Shown in pieces: positions 42,154 to 53,600 of a stretch of 64,000 nucleotides of DNA. The notes below the pieces were generated by a model that had not been told where the DNA came from, did not search any database, and saw only the letters and a program-made list of their open reading frames with translations. Both the position numbers and the translations under genes were made by a program. The stretch is from Apis mellifera. Lineage: Eukaryota > Arthropoda > Insecta > Hymenoptera > Apidae. Position 1 is the stretch's first letter, and the number at the start of each line of letters is the position of its first letter. The stretch lies in the NCBI RefSeq assembly GCF_003254395.2, contig NC_037646.1:9516381-9580380 (forward strand). The letters run 5' to 3'.

Positions 42154-42863
42154 TTGAGTAAAACTTTCACCGACGCGTTTACTTCTGCGCATGCTCTATA
42201 AATCAGCGCACATCAAACATTCGATGTTATTTAGATAAAATTTTAAGTATTTCAGTTTAAAATATTATTTGAGATATTATTAAAATGTAACTATTTTTAG
42301 AAATTTGTCGACAAAATGAAGATTATTGTCATATTATTGAAATTATTAAATAAGTATGTTCGTTTGTCTAATATAAAAATATTATTTAATTTGGCAAAAC
42401 GTTATTATATAATCTATTGTATTGTTTCAAAATATACTACTTTAATTTTTTGCTAGCAATACAATAACAATAACAATTACAATAAACATTATTTTCTAAT
42501 TAAACTCAATTCTTTCTACTAATAAAAGTAAAATTCATTAATAAAAATTATATCAAAAATACAGAAATATAGGCTATAACAAGTTAATTTTTTCCTTCTA
42601 AACTTTCACATGTCAAGAAAGTTGTTAGTTGCGACATGGGCAGCATAAAATTAATAGTACAAAGTTATGCAAATTATTATTCAATGCATCATATATATAT
42701 TATCGAGATTTTGATAAAATAAATCGAAATAAAAATGCAATTGAACAAAGATTATAATATTCGAACACTTACTTTCTATTTGTTCTATTGCAGATGGCAC
42801 GTATGTGTAGTCACAGCTTAAATTTTTTAAGGAATTTCCCAGGTTCTTGAATTCAACTTCCAT
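37744..42863 (-). CDS. Organic solute transporter alpha-like protein (SLC51A family)
   Basis: Six exons (42773-42863, 40464-40659, 39427-39658, 38889-39045, 38307-38447, 37744-37952) join in frame into 341 residues, the usual length for the family. The protein has about seven hydrophobic segments: GIGLLSFGAILSTLTLYFAL, SIVILLLYPVASICSLTAL, AVIQIFLAIALFRLYLLLV, LRLLVLQLPIIQ, PLSLASVLLGVYGLSV, a segment near QIVLLFSKLQAFVV, and LMLIEMLLLCYTARYVYYV. The cysteine cluster CCCWPCLP after segment 3 is a hallmark of the OSTalpha/TMEM184 group and a likely palmitoylation site. Family knowledge: it pairs with a beta subunit to export steroids and bile-type organic anions across the basolateral membrane. 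The acidic tail is polar. Intron 1 (40660-42772) is very AT-rich. The start could lie 25 codons upstream in frame, but the first ATG there is not used in this model. The stop overlaps a strong splice donor. Confidence 0.87.
42084..42151. repeat. (TA)n microsatellite
   Basis: Uninterrupted alternating AT of about 68 bp inside intron 1 of the solute transporter gene. It is probably length-variable. Confidence 0.95.
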
Positions 42864-43639
42864 CTTGAAAACGCTGTAGCACAATTTTAAAATACACTTT
42901 CGATTCTTTCTTCCACAAGTTCTGTCTGTAAAGTTCACCAGGACAAATAGACTTACGGTCGAGACGTTTTGAAAAGCGTAAGTGAGGCGAGGCTACCTTA
43001 AACAGCGAACAGTGAGAGTGAAATCCCCACTTTTACCACCATTGGATGTCGTTTGTCATAATGAATGGTAAGAAAAATCAATAAAGCGAATTATCTTTAA
43101 GTTGATACTTGTTATCTTTTCTCTTAACTATTATGTTTTAACACTATTATTTTTATTTCCTTTTTAATGAGATAACATTTTGTTATTTTTTTTTCTATTA
43201 TATTAAGAAGAATTAAAATTTTCGTATAATATAATAAATAGCACAGAGAAATATTTTTAAAAAAATGTATATAAAAATATTTATTAAAAATGAAGTGAAA
43301 AATTGTAAAATAATATTTAAAAAATATTATTTTTAAAAGTAACAATTTAATAAATAATAAATTAAAAGTAACAATTTAAAAATCTGAAATTCTTATTTTT
43401 CAGAATGTAAAAATAATTTAAAAATTAAAAAATTTTTAAATTGATCAAATTTTTAAAAAATCATATACGAAAATAAACTAAATTATGAATAATAAATCAA
43501 TATAAATGTATATAAATATAATATATAATTTATATAATATATAAATATATATTTTATTTTTAAAAATTAAAAACAAATCTGTTTCTGCATGAATATTATG
43601 AAAAAAAAAAAATACACTAGATAAAAAATGTAATAAAAA

Positions 43640-44035
43640 GTAATAAAGAGTAAAAATACTGAAATTCTAGAGTATCTAGACTCTAACTCTATTTCTAGAG
43701 TATCGCAAATGAAACACACAAAAAAAGATTAAAAAAAGATAGAATCAGTAAGAATTGATTATCAGTGTCATCTCTATTATCGAAGACATTTTTTTTAAAA
43801 CGGATAAAATAGACTAGGAATTATATATTAGCGCTATCTCTTGAGTGTCGAAAACATCTTTTTTGAAAGTATTCAAGATGGCACTGATATTCAATTCTTA
43901 TCCTATCTCTATCCTTTTTCTATTCTATTTTCTATTCTTTTTTTACATGTTTCATTTGCAGCACTCTGAAGATGGCTCTGATTTCAATATTTTTACCTTA
44001 TCTCTATCCTTCTTCAACTTGACTTATTCTTTATC
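43640..44035. mobile_element. Palindromic foldback (MITE-like) element, copy 1
   Basis: The left arm (gagtaaaaatactgaaat, tcgcaaatgaaaca, then gaagacatttttt) is an inverted match of the right arm (aaaacatctttttt, catgtttcatttgcagcactct, gatttcaatatttttacc). Both arms also match the element at 61259-61742, including the short motif G(C/T)GCCATCT in altered forms. It is more decayed than the other copy and lacks any coding capacity. Confidence 0.65.
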
Positions 44036-44721
44036 TCGCTTTTTGGCGCGTGATTACGAACTAAAATACCAAATATCAATTAAATATATTTCTATCGTTT
44101 CTTTCGTTTTTTAAAACTACAATGCGTCTTAATTCTTTAATTTACAATATATTATAAAACTCGATAGAATAATTTTTAAATATATGAAATGTTTTTATTA
44201 ACATGCTGTTTTATTTTGAAAAAATAAAGCGTATGTCTTATAATTGATATCTTTTTTTTATCAGATCAACAAATTAAAAATTTCCACTACAAATCTATCT
44301 CTAAAAAAATTTATCTCTAACTTCAAAAACCATAAAATCATAAAATCTCGATTCATGATGAATTTTCATACAATTTTAATACACAATATTGTATTAACAA
44401 TCGGTTTGCAATACTCGTTCATTATAAATTCATTACAAATTGAAGAAGCAAACAACCGGTTTTGTTCGACACTTTCTTTCTCCTTGAACTTGAAAGATTC
44501 AAACCCGCCTTTCTATTTCACATCATCGACGAGAGGAAAGCTCGTGCATCGTTCATGAATCGGTGGATTCCGTTTAAGGTGTTGAAAAGTGGAGGGAAAG
44601 GACAAATGATGAGTTCACCTGTGACGTAGCTACTATACTGACCAAAGTCTCGGTGCAGGAAGACAGTGGAGGCGAAATAAGCGGGTGAGATAGAGAGAGT
44701 TGGAAAGTAGGCCTTAGTCGT

Positions 44722-44727
44722 TCAGTC
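44722..44727 (+). promoter_or_regulatory. Candidate initiator (TCAGTC)
   Basis: The arthropod-type initiator TCAGTC sits about 40 bp upstream of the split ATG at 44765. No TATA box is visible at the right distance. It would give a very short 5' UTR. Confidence 0.35.
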
Positions 44728-44764
44728 AGTAGTCAACTGCGTGCTCGGACGATTGGTTGTCGTA

Positions 44765-47700
44765 ATGGTAAGTTTCTCTCGGTGTATCTCGTGTTATTGT
44801 ATTCGTAATTTTGTTGGCAAATTTGTTCGTAGTAAAAAAAGCAATCGAATTTTTTTATCGTTTCTATAGAAGAACGTGTTAAGAATCCGAGTGGTGTTTT
44901 ATTCATTTTTAATTGTAAAATCAGTGAGATTGTTCGTAACGGGACAAATCAATCGCGTTTACCGGTGAACAACCTTCATGATCGCGTGAAGGCTCGAGCA
45001 ATTGTGTGATCGCGATACGATTTTATTTTTGGACAATTTCTAATATATTATTTATTTGTAACGACAAAGTTTTCTTTGAATATTTTTTTAAATTAATTTA
45101 AATCACGATTTATCCGTTGCAACGATTTCGTGAATTAGAAAAATATTGAAAGTTGAACGACTGATGAAGAATTGGCAGTAGTTTTCACTATTCTTTTTAA
45201 TTTAATTTTATTTATCGAATTTATAATAGAAAAATTATTCGTAAATATCTTTTATTTATCTTAGATCAGAATTTTAACGAACTTTTCATTGAATCGTTTG
45301 TTCAAGTAAACAGCACATGTAGATTATAAATTCAGTAGACTCGCTCGTAATATGTGAAAAGAGTCTCATTGTTGAGGATGAAAGTGACTTTCGTTTTCGT
45401 GGATCATTATCATGGTAAATCATCCAGCGTGTCTAATTTCATGCCTAGAGAAAATCATATCGACATAACACTTTTCCGTTACGATGAAAGATTCATTATC
45501 TTGAAATCGGTTTTTAAAATGAACCATCTTCCTGTTTTCTCTTTCGATCGAATTTTCGATCGATAAAAACGAAGCTACGAAGTAAATCAGCATTGTTGTT
45601 ATGGTATAGCTGTTTCAAAAAAGTTAGAAATTGAAAAGGTTTAGAGAGTAATCGAAAATGTACGAAACATTGTTGAAACGTAACGGAACAATATTTTATA
45701 ATAGTTTCTATAAAAATTAGTCATAATGGTATAATTAAAGAAATAATATATATAATAAGATTTTATACCACGAAATGTAATTTATGCTTCAACAATTTCT
45801 CGAGATAATTAATATGAAGATATTTCATAATGGCGCAAGAGACATTACCGGAAATTACAGTTGTGGTATCGTTGAGATTTCATCCTTCTATACTTATAAT
45901 TTTTACTAGATATCATAAATGACTTCAATTTTATCTCGAATTGCATAACTCAACCCAAGTTGTTCAACTTTCTCGATCGTCAAATTCAGTCAAGGATATT
46001 TGACTGAAAAATCACTTTATGAATAATGAAAGAAACTCGCCATTTGGATTTACGATCTATTTCTACATGTTCGAAGGGAAAAAAAACACTTTCCACTTTA
46101 CGTAAACTCGAAGGTAATGTTCATATAGATATGACTTAGTAACCAGAACATTGAATCTTGATTTATGTTAATTGGAAAAAAAAATAGTTTGTAAGAGTTT
46201 ATCAAGACGACAAAATCTTAGATAAAAAATCTTTTAAGAGAAACGAGCTAGTTCAAGTTGGCAATGTTCTAAAAAGAATTTCAATTAATCGATTTTTAAT
46301 TAGATGATGCACGAGAAAAGAATAATATAAATAATGGCGAATATGGAACAGATTTTTATAAATTCTCGCCTAAGAAACTAATCAAAAATTATTCGAAACA
46401 ATTTTAGAATAACGTATCAATAATTCAAGATCTGTTAATTCCCAGAATACAATTGGCATTCTAAATGAATGCGATTTCAGTTAAATTTAATCCGATCAAT
46501 AATTGTCTGCATAGTTCGCGGTCTTCTCTTTACTGCTCCTCCTCCTCGGGCTGATCCATTGTCAGGACAATGATCTTCCATCGAGGTTCGAGATCGAGAG
46601 TTCAATCAACCGTACGATCGAGGAAGTCGAAAGACAGGTTCGCGAAGATTCCACTCTGCCCCGATTGACCAGACAAGAAATAGTCAAGATTCTGCAGAAC
46701 ATCACGTTCCAGGATTTGAAGGAGTTCAAGGAAGATAAAGAAAAATTGGAGAGAGCGAGGAATCTGTACCAAAGGGCTCTGATGGTCGTCCTTCCTTACA
46801 GCGCCGAAGAATCGGCTGGAAATTTGAAAGATCTTTACACGAAACCACCCATGACGAGGATAATTTCCGACTTCTCAACGTCGATGGGCAAGGATGAGGA
46901 CGAGGAAGTCGAGGAGGATAAATCGAGGAGGGGAGAGAACGATGCGTCGTTGGCCACGGAAAATTTGATATTGACCAGCGATTCCTACAAGAGCTTATCG
47001 AAAGATGGAACCACGATGCAAAATCGTTACAAGAATCACAGGGACACGTATTCAGAAGTTCCTTTAAAGGAGACGTTGAAATTTGACCCGACCCCGGTCA
47101 GGTTCACTTTCAATCTGGAGAATCTTCGAAAGAACGCGTACACCACCGAAAAAACGACTACGGCCAGGTATCCAATTTACAAGGGAAACGAAGGATTGGA
47201 AATCGTGTACAGCACGAGCGTCACGGATGAACCCACTACGAAACCAGCTTCCAAGGAGATTAATATCGACTTGGAGAGATCCAAGATGAATCAGAACGTA
47301 TTGACGTCGAGTCAGTGGCGTTACAACGCGCCACCCAGTACCACTACGAATCCAACCTTGCCTTCCAAACTCGACAAAATACCGTTTCTCCCGACAATTA
47401 ACACGAAGATATCTGAAAATATTACCATCCCCTCGACAAAGAGATCGGAGATATCAACGAAACATAGCAATGCCGAAGCTTTAACGATGAATTCTGAGAG
47501 ACCAACTGCTCTCTACGTGACCCCTATGCCCACTAACACGTCTCCTAAAACGAAATACAGTTCAACTTACTCGTTGAACTCCGCTGGATTTCGACAAGCC
47601 ACCACTAGCACCACCACTATGAGGCCAGAAGTGATGGATCTATTGGCGTCGATCGGTCTGCGACCAGACAATAGCAGTAACGTCGAAGATGTTTACAAGA

Positions 47701-49728
47701 AGAGCAAGGATATGGCGCAGGAGAGTAAGTTCCAGGCGCCGGACGCGAACACCATTCAGAAGTTGATCTCTGCCTCGACTGGGGACGAGGCAACGTCGAT
47801 CACCGATCAGAACACCTTTGAAAATTCGGGATCTGAGATCAAGAAGGGTGTGGAAAATTTGACCCCGGACATTCAACTGTTGTTCAAAAGATTCGGCCTT
47901 CAAACGTCGATTCTGGGTCAGCCTACCGTCACCACCACTCAAAGAACAACCATTAATTTCAATTCTTACACGAATTTCAAACCTCTGCCTACTTCCAGCG
48001 TGAAGGATCAAGAGATGAGAATGTTCTTGGCTAAATTTGGGCTTGGAACGAGCGACGATAGAAGGCAGAAGTCGATGAGATTCACTGAACCACCATCCGT
48101 GATCGAGGTCGTACCTGAAAACATGAGAGGGATTCTTGAGAACATTGGGCTGATTTCCAGGAAGGGTAGCAAAAAGGTGATAAACAGCATGGAGGACATG
48201 GAATCGACCGAGACATCCAAGTTTCACGTGTTCAAGCCTCACGAAGTGGACGTGAAGGACGAGGAACAGAGGAACAAGATCAACCAGCTTCTGAACACCG
48301 TGAAATTGGTCCAGGAAGGTAAGGTTGACGTTGAAAACGTGAGAAAGGCGACGATGGTTCTGAAAGATGGGCCAGATCCATTGAAGTTCGAAGAGATAGC
48401 CGAGATCCGCGAGGACGAAGACGCGAGGAACGAGGTGAAGAGGCAAGAGGAGCAGAAACGAGAGGAGCAGAGGCAAGAGGAACGGAAACGAGAGGAGCAG
48501 AAGCAAGAGGAAGAAAAGGAAGAGACGACCACCGTACAATTTACCACCGTAGAAGAAGAATCTCCGACCGTTGTAACTGGTATTAAGAAATTTATGATAT
48601 ACATTTTGGGCAACTCGGACTTTTGGTTTCGAAGGATTATTCAGGGATTAACGAAATTTCGAGACGTACTAACTAATCTATACGATAGAATTAGAAATGA
48701 ATCTATCCGACTCTGATACTAATGTACTCTCTGCTATATCTACGTACCAAAGAAACTTCGATTTCGAATTTCTTCCATTTATCTTCCCTCATCTTTCTTT
48801 CCCTATTCAAAGGGAAAGATGCATCAAGACGTTTTTTTTTTCTTTTTCATTATTGTACTCTTTTAATCGCTTTCTATCTCTGTTCTAACAACGTTCAATC
48901 GACTGGCCGATTTCCATTACGTTCAAACCTTCTCCAAAGGCGTGCAAGAAAGAAATCCTGGATCTTTCTCATAAAAGGATAGAGGCTGGGAAAGATCTCC
49001 GGTAAAAATTCAGATTCCATCGTCACTTTCTATCCGCTTACTCGTTTTTCCTCGCTAATTGCTAAAGAAATAGTCTTTTGTACATATAGAATGCTAACGT
49101 TCCTACTTATAACTATCTTCCTAATGAAATCGCGTCTGTTTATTCTCTTTATCGGGAGAAAATTTAATCCTAACTACATACACGAATAACATCCTTCCCA
49201 TTGTACAATATCCATTCTCATCGCGTTCTGCATCTTGCCGAATTATCGAAATTATCGAAAAATAATATACGTGCGGCCAGGTTCTGTGTAAAAACTTCTC
49301 GACTTCTTCGATATCTTTCAAATCTTGTTGTTCAATCGTTCCCTCGGAACGGAAAGACTAAATCTAAATTAAACGTGAAATTTCATGATGGAACATTGTC
49401 AACAGAGCCGGAAGAAACCACGTTAATCACTACCACGGAGACAAATTCCATGAAAGAAGATTCCGATCAATCAGACACGATCAAAACGGAGGATTCTTCG
49501 TCTTCCACCGTGTCCAACTTGAATTTGATGGCGTTGGAGGAGTCTTTCGGCGGAACGACCAGGAAACCTGTAACGGATCTGCCTGCGAGAAAGAAAAGCG
49601 GCCTCTACTTCTTGGTGGATTGGAACTCGTTCCTCGAGGTCGGCGAGGACAACAAGGACAAGATCAATTTGAGATTTCAGCCGAAAGTTGGCGACAGATC
49701 GAGATTCTTGCCGGTGTCTGTACCTTAG
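44765..49728 (+). CDS. Secreted low-complexity protein, family unknown
   Basis: Three coding segments: 44765-44767 (only the ATG, followed at once by gtaagt), 46515-48579, and 49406-49728; 796 residues in all. Reading exon 2 directly after the ATG gives a clean signal peptide (M-FAVFSLLLLLLGLIHCQ), which supports this unusual start. The donor at 48579 (actg|gtatta) and acceptor at 49405 (caacag) are both phase 1 and give ...VVT-E-PEETT. The mature chain is rich in Thr, Ser, Lys and Glu. Four short helices share a hLhxxhGL pattern (DLLASIGLRPD, LLFKRFGLQT, MFLAKFGLGT, ILENIGLISR). A Glu/Arg/Gln-rich helix (REEQ/RQEE units) follows at about residues 620-655. The end is GLYFLVDWNSFLEVGED then a basic tail. 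Without splicing at 48579 the frame stops at 48716. No known family is recognised; an extracellular-matrix or cuticle role is only a guess. Confidence 0.8.
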
Positions 49729-50617
49729 ACAATTAATCGGATGGTAGTACTCTTAGTACAGGGTTTTATATAATATTTTGTTGCGTTTTCTTTTTTGTTT
49801 TTCTTTTTTTTTTAAGAAATTGACGAAACTACGATTGAAAATCAAAATACTGGGTGATTTCGTTTATAAATATGTACATAGAGATACGATATAATTTTTG
49901 AAGGGGATGCGAAGGGTTGGAGAATTTGTGCGCAATTCTGAGGATACGATAAAGAAACTATTGTTTTCTTTGAAACTACGTTCGATTAATTTTCGTTCGC
50001 GAAAATTAATCGAGGGGAAATTGTTATGTCATGTGTTTCTACGTCACGTAATTATTCATGCACGTTGTTTGTAATTGTTTTGTATTATACCATGTTGATC
50101 GAATAAAACGTTTTCTCTAAAGAAAACGCACGACTAATATTGTTTGACCTACATATCCGTGAAAGTTGTATAATTATCGTGTACAAATGAAGCATAAAAA
50201 CCTCTCTCGTTTGATAAATTATTCAAGAGGAGTATCTTGGAAGGTAGAGGATCAAAAAAATTATATCAATATTTATTTTCATTCATTGACAAAAAAAAAG
50301 AGAAAGAGAGAGAGAGAGAGAAAATTCAATAAAATTTGCATTGCAAATTTTAAACGCGTTTAAATATATTTTAAATATAATGAAAGAGGGAAATGATGCA
50401 ACAATAATTATGATACAAATGTACACCTAAAAATATGTGCATAATATCAAAAATTCATCAAGTTTTTATAGTGATTTTGCAATTACTACGAACACTTTGA
50501 GAGCCACTGGGTGTGTCACAGCTCGGTTACGATCAAAATATTTTGTACTGAACATTTAAATGTTGCGAACACGCTTTCCAAGATCATTCGAATTATTATC
50601 GTAATTATACGGGTGAA
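49729..50617. other. 3' UTR and spacer between tandem plus-strand genes
   Basis: This contains the probable 3' UTR with AATAAA at 50102-50107, then a 500-bp AT-rich spacer with a (GA)n run near 50302-50322. It ends at the start of the next gene. No other gene is seen. Confidence 0.5.
50102..50107 (+). terminator. Polyadenylation signal
   Basis: AATAAA lies about 375 bp beyond the stop at 49728 and is the first canonical signal on the plus strand. Confidence 0.5.
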
Positions 50618-53600
50618 ATGTCGATTCGTAGCAACACGATTTGCCTGTTTCTTTTTCTCTGTGCGACTGTCACGATTTGCCAGGATGTGGAACAAACCTC
50701 GGAAGAAATTCCGGAAGATTCGGACGATGAATCGTCGATTTGGATGGAATACGAATTCGGGACTGGAGCCGGAAATAGGGAAGGTATCATGCGAAAAATT
50801 GTTCCAAGCTAAAAAGAAAAAAAAAAATTTTGAAAATAATTCACCATCACATTTCCAGAACTCACAGTGACGAATATTTCCGTTCGCGAGTACACAAATG
50901 TGTCAGAAACAGCGAGAAACTGGCAATTCTTGGAAGTGAACGGCACCAAATATTTATTTCGAAACGAAAAATCTACCCTTTTCTGCAATAAACTCGATTT
51001 GGACGAGGGTACAATCGATGAAGTCACGAGATTGATCGTAAAAGGCAGCATATTAAAATTTAAAGCTATAGAAATGAAATCGAATATAGTAATCGTTTTG
51101 TGCGTCCAATTGGACATCGGAATCCTGCTGGAATGTCACACGCTCTTAGATGGAGATTCTTTTCAATATCTTGGATCGTTGCCAGTGTTGAAACATGTGA
51201 AAGACATGGATGTTATTACGAGATCATCAGATAACGAGGATAACGAGTATAAAATATTCGTGTTGAACGAAGAGGAGTTCTTTCTCCAATTGCAAAATTC
51301 CATCGACGTCTACGGCTTCGACGTTGATTTCTCAACCAGTGCTTTAAATTTTTGGTAACAAATTTTTCTTTCATATATCAATTCCATATCAATTTTAATA
51401 TCCATTAATTAATTATAATGTTAATTAAGTAAAATGAAAGAAAAAGCTACGAACAACTTCAAATCTCCAATTTTAATTAATACAGGTTCTACTATTCAAC
51501 TTACGTGCCAAGATCGTTCGATATCCAGGTATTCAACATTTATGAAACCGTATCATTGGCACTTCGAGGAGAAAACGACGTCTTCCTCTACGAATGCAGG
51601 AATATGATGGAGGGAAACGACATTCTGAAGCGACAAACGATAAAGTCGTATAATTTGAATAATTTCATCTCCTTCGAAAGCGGATACCTTCAGTTTTTGT
51701 CGATCTCCGGCCCGGAGGCGGGTCTTTTTCTCTTCGAGGACGGTGAATTCCAGTTCAACACAGAGTCCGAGTCCAGCTTCGGTATAATATTTATATATAA
51801 TTGATTCAATTACCGTTCTTTCTTCTTTTCATTTTCTTTTTTAATTCCTGCAGACGTTTCGGACATTTCTTGGGTAACGAGCGTACAGTTAGACACTTAC
51901 AGAGACGAGTCGATGTTGCTGGTGCAATTGAAAAACTCGACCGTGTTCGCGTTAGGTTGGCAAGGTTCGAGTTTCAAGAATGTTCAATTACCCAACGACG
52001 ATCTCGATCGGTTCGATCTCTCCATGATTACACCGATCCCGAAATATGGATTCATCACTGGTAATCGAGTCGTGAAATTTGACACGCGGCTGAAAAGCGT
52101 GAAACATCCTCTCCAATACGAGACTGAGGAACTAATAAGATTGCAGAGATCGTTAAACGTAAGTTAATTACCAAGTTAATTACTAGAATATATATTGCGA
52201 ATATTTGGAACACCTTTCTTTTTTCAGGAATTGATAGAACACGAGGAGAAGATTATCAATGAGACAAAGGCGCGATTCAACGAGAGTAAAATCGAAGATC
52301 CTGTGATCACAGGTTTCTGGAATATGAGCGAGGTGAACGCGACGAACGTAATCATATCCGACAACGTGACTTTCGAATCGATCACGTTGGGAGAGGCAAA
52401 GTTGACGAAAGAGGATTTAAACTTCGATGTAAACATTTTCGAGATGAAATTGAGGGAAGCGGAGAGGAAGCTCGACGAGATCGATTCGAGATTGAACGAC
52501 ACGGGATCGCGGGACGATTTCGACTCGAAAAATCTTCGATTCGATTCTTACGTTGAGATAAACGGAGATATTTACGTAAATGGGAGTTTGTATACCGACA
52601 ATTTGACGGTATCCTCGATCAATGGGATAAACGCAACTCTCCCTTCCGAGAATTACACGATTGATTTCAAGGATGTTAAAAATCTGACGATCGAGTCGAT
52701 AAACGGTATTCCCGTGGAAAATATACGATTTGGAGAATCTATGGTGGATTACAGTAGTGTGGATTTCGATAAAATAAATCGAGCGGAGATTCGGGGAGAT
52801 CTTTCCTTTTCAACGATCAACGGCCACGATTGGGAAACACTGATGAAGAACATCGTGTGGAAAGACAGAGATATGCTCATTCCTGGGGAGACTGTCATCG
52901 AGGGGGTAAAATTCGAAATGCAAACTGGTGTCGTGATTATTATTTAGTCTTAAACTTTGATCACTCGATTAATTTGCAGACGGTCACGTCGAATAACGTC
53001 GAACTGTTCACGTTGAATGACCTTTTGTATCCAGAACAGTACGTTCTGGAAAACGGTAGCTCTCCTTACGTGACTGTAACCGGTTCGAAAACCTTCGAGT
53101 CGTTCGAAGCGTTGGAAATGGAGAACGCGACCACCCTGAACGGGATAGATTTCGATGATTACGTCATTTTGAGCAAGGAGAACGTTTTGAAGGAGGGAAT
53201 CAGCTTCGAAAATTTGACAGTCACGGATGAGCTCATAGTACGTTATTTCTCAACAATTCACAAGCGCGAATGTTAGATCGATCAGATTCATTTCTAGATC
53301 GCAATAATTGATTGCAGCTGGACTGCGAAATAGAAGGATTAAACATGGAAGACAGGCTGTTGCTCAACGAAACTAACAAGATTTCATCGAATATCTTGTT
53401 CTACAATTTAAACGTTTCGGGTAACGTCACGTTCGACAGATTGATCATCAACAACACCGAAGTGGATTTTGGGGATCTGCTGTTGAAAACCGACGAAAAT
53501 GTCGTGATAACCGGGACGAAAACATTTATAAAGAACGTCGAGATGAGATCCGACGTTACCATTACGTCTGGCATGATCAATGGACATCACGTGGACGAAT

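Larger units (their letters stand above)
42864..44764. other. AT-rich spacer between divergent genes
   Basis: This stretch lies between the transporter start (minus) and the secreted low-complexity protein (plus), so it must hold both promoters. Most of it is very AT-rich (43100-43640). It includes one copy of the foldback element (43640-44035). The last 250 bp regain CpG and contain the probable start site of the plus-strand gene. Confidence 0.5.

Noticed and set aside
47640..48539. 299-codon minus-strand frame
   Set aside because: It is the antisense shadow of the large exon of the secreted protein. The Leu/Phe runs mirror the Glu/Lys codons on the plus strand.
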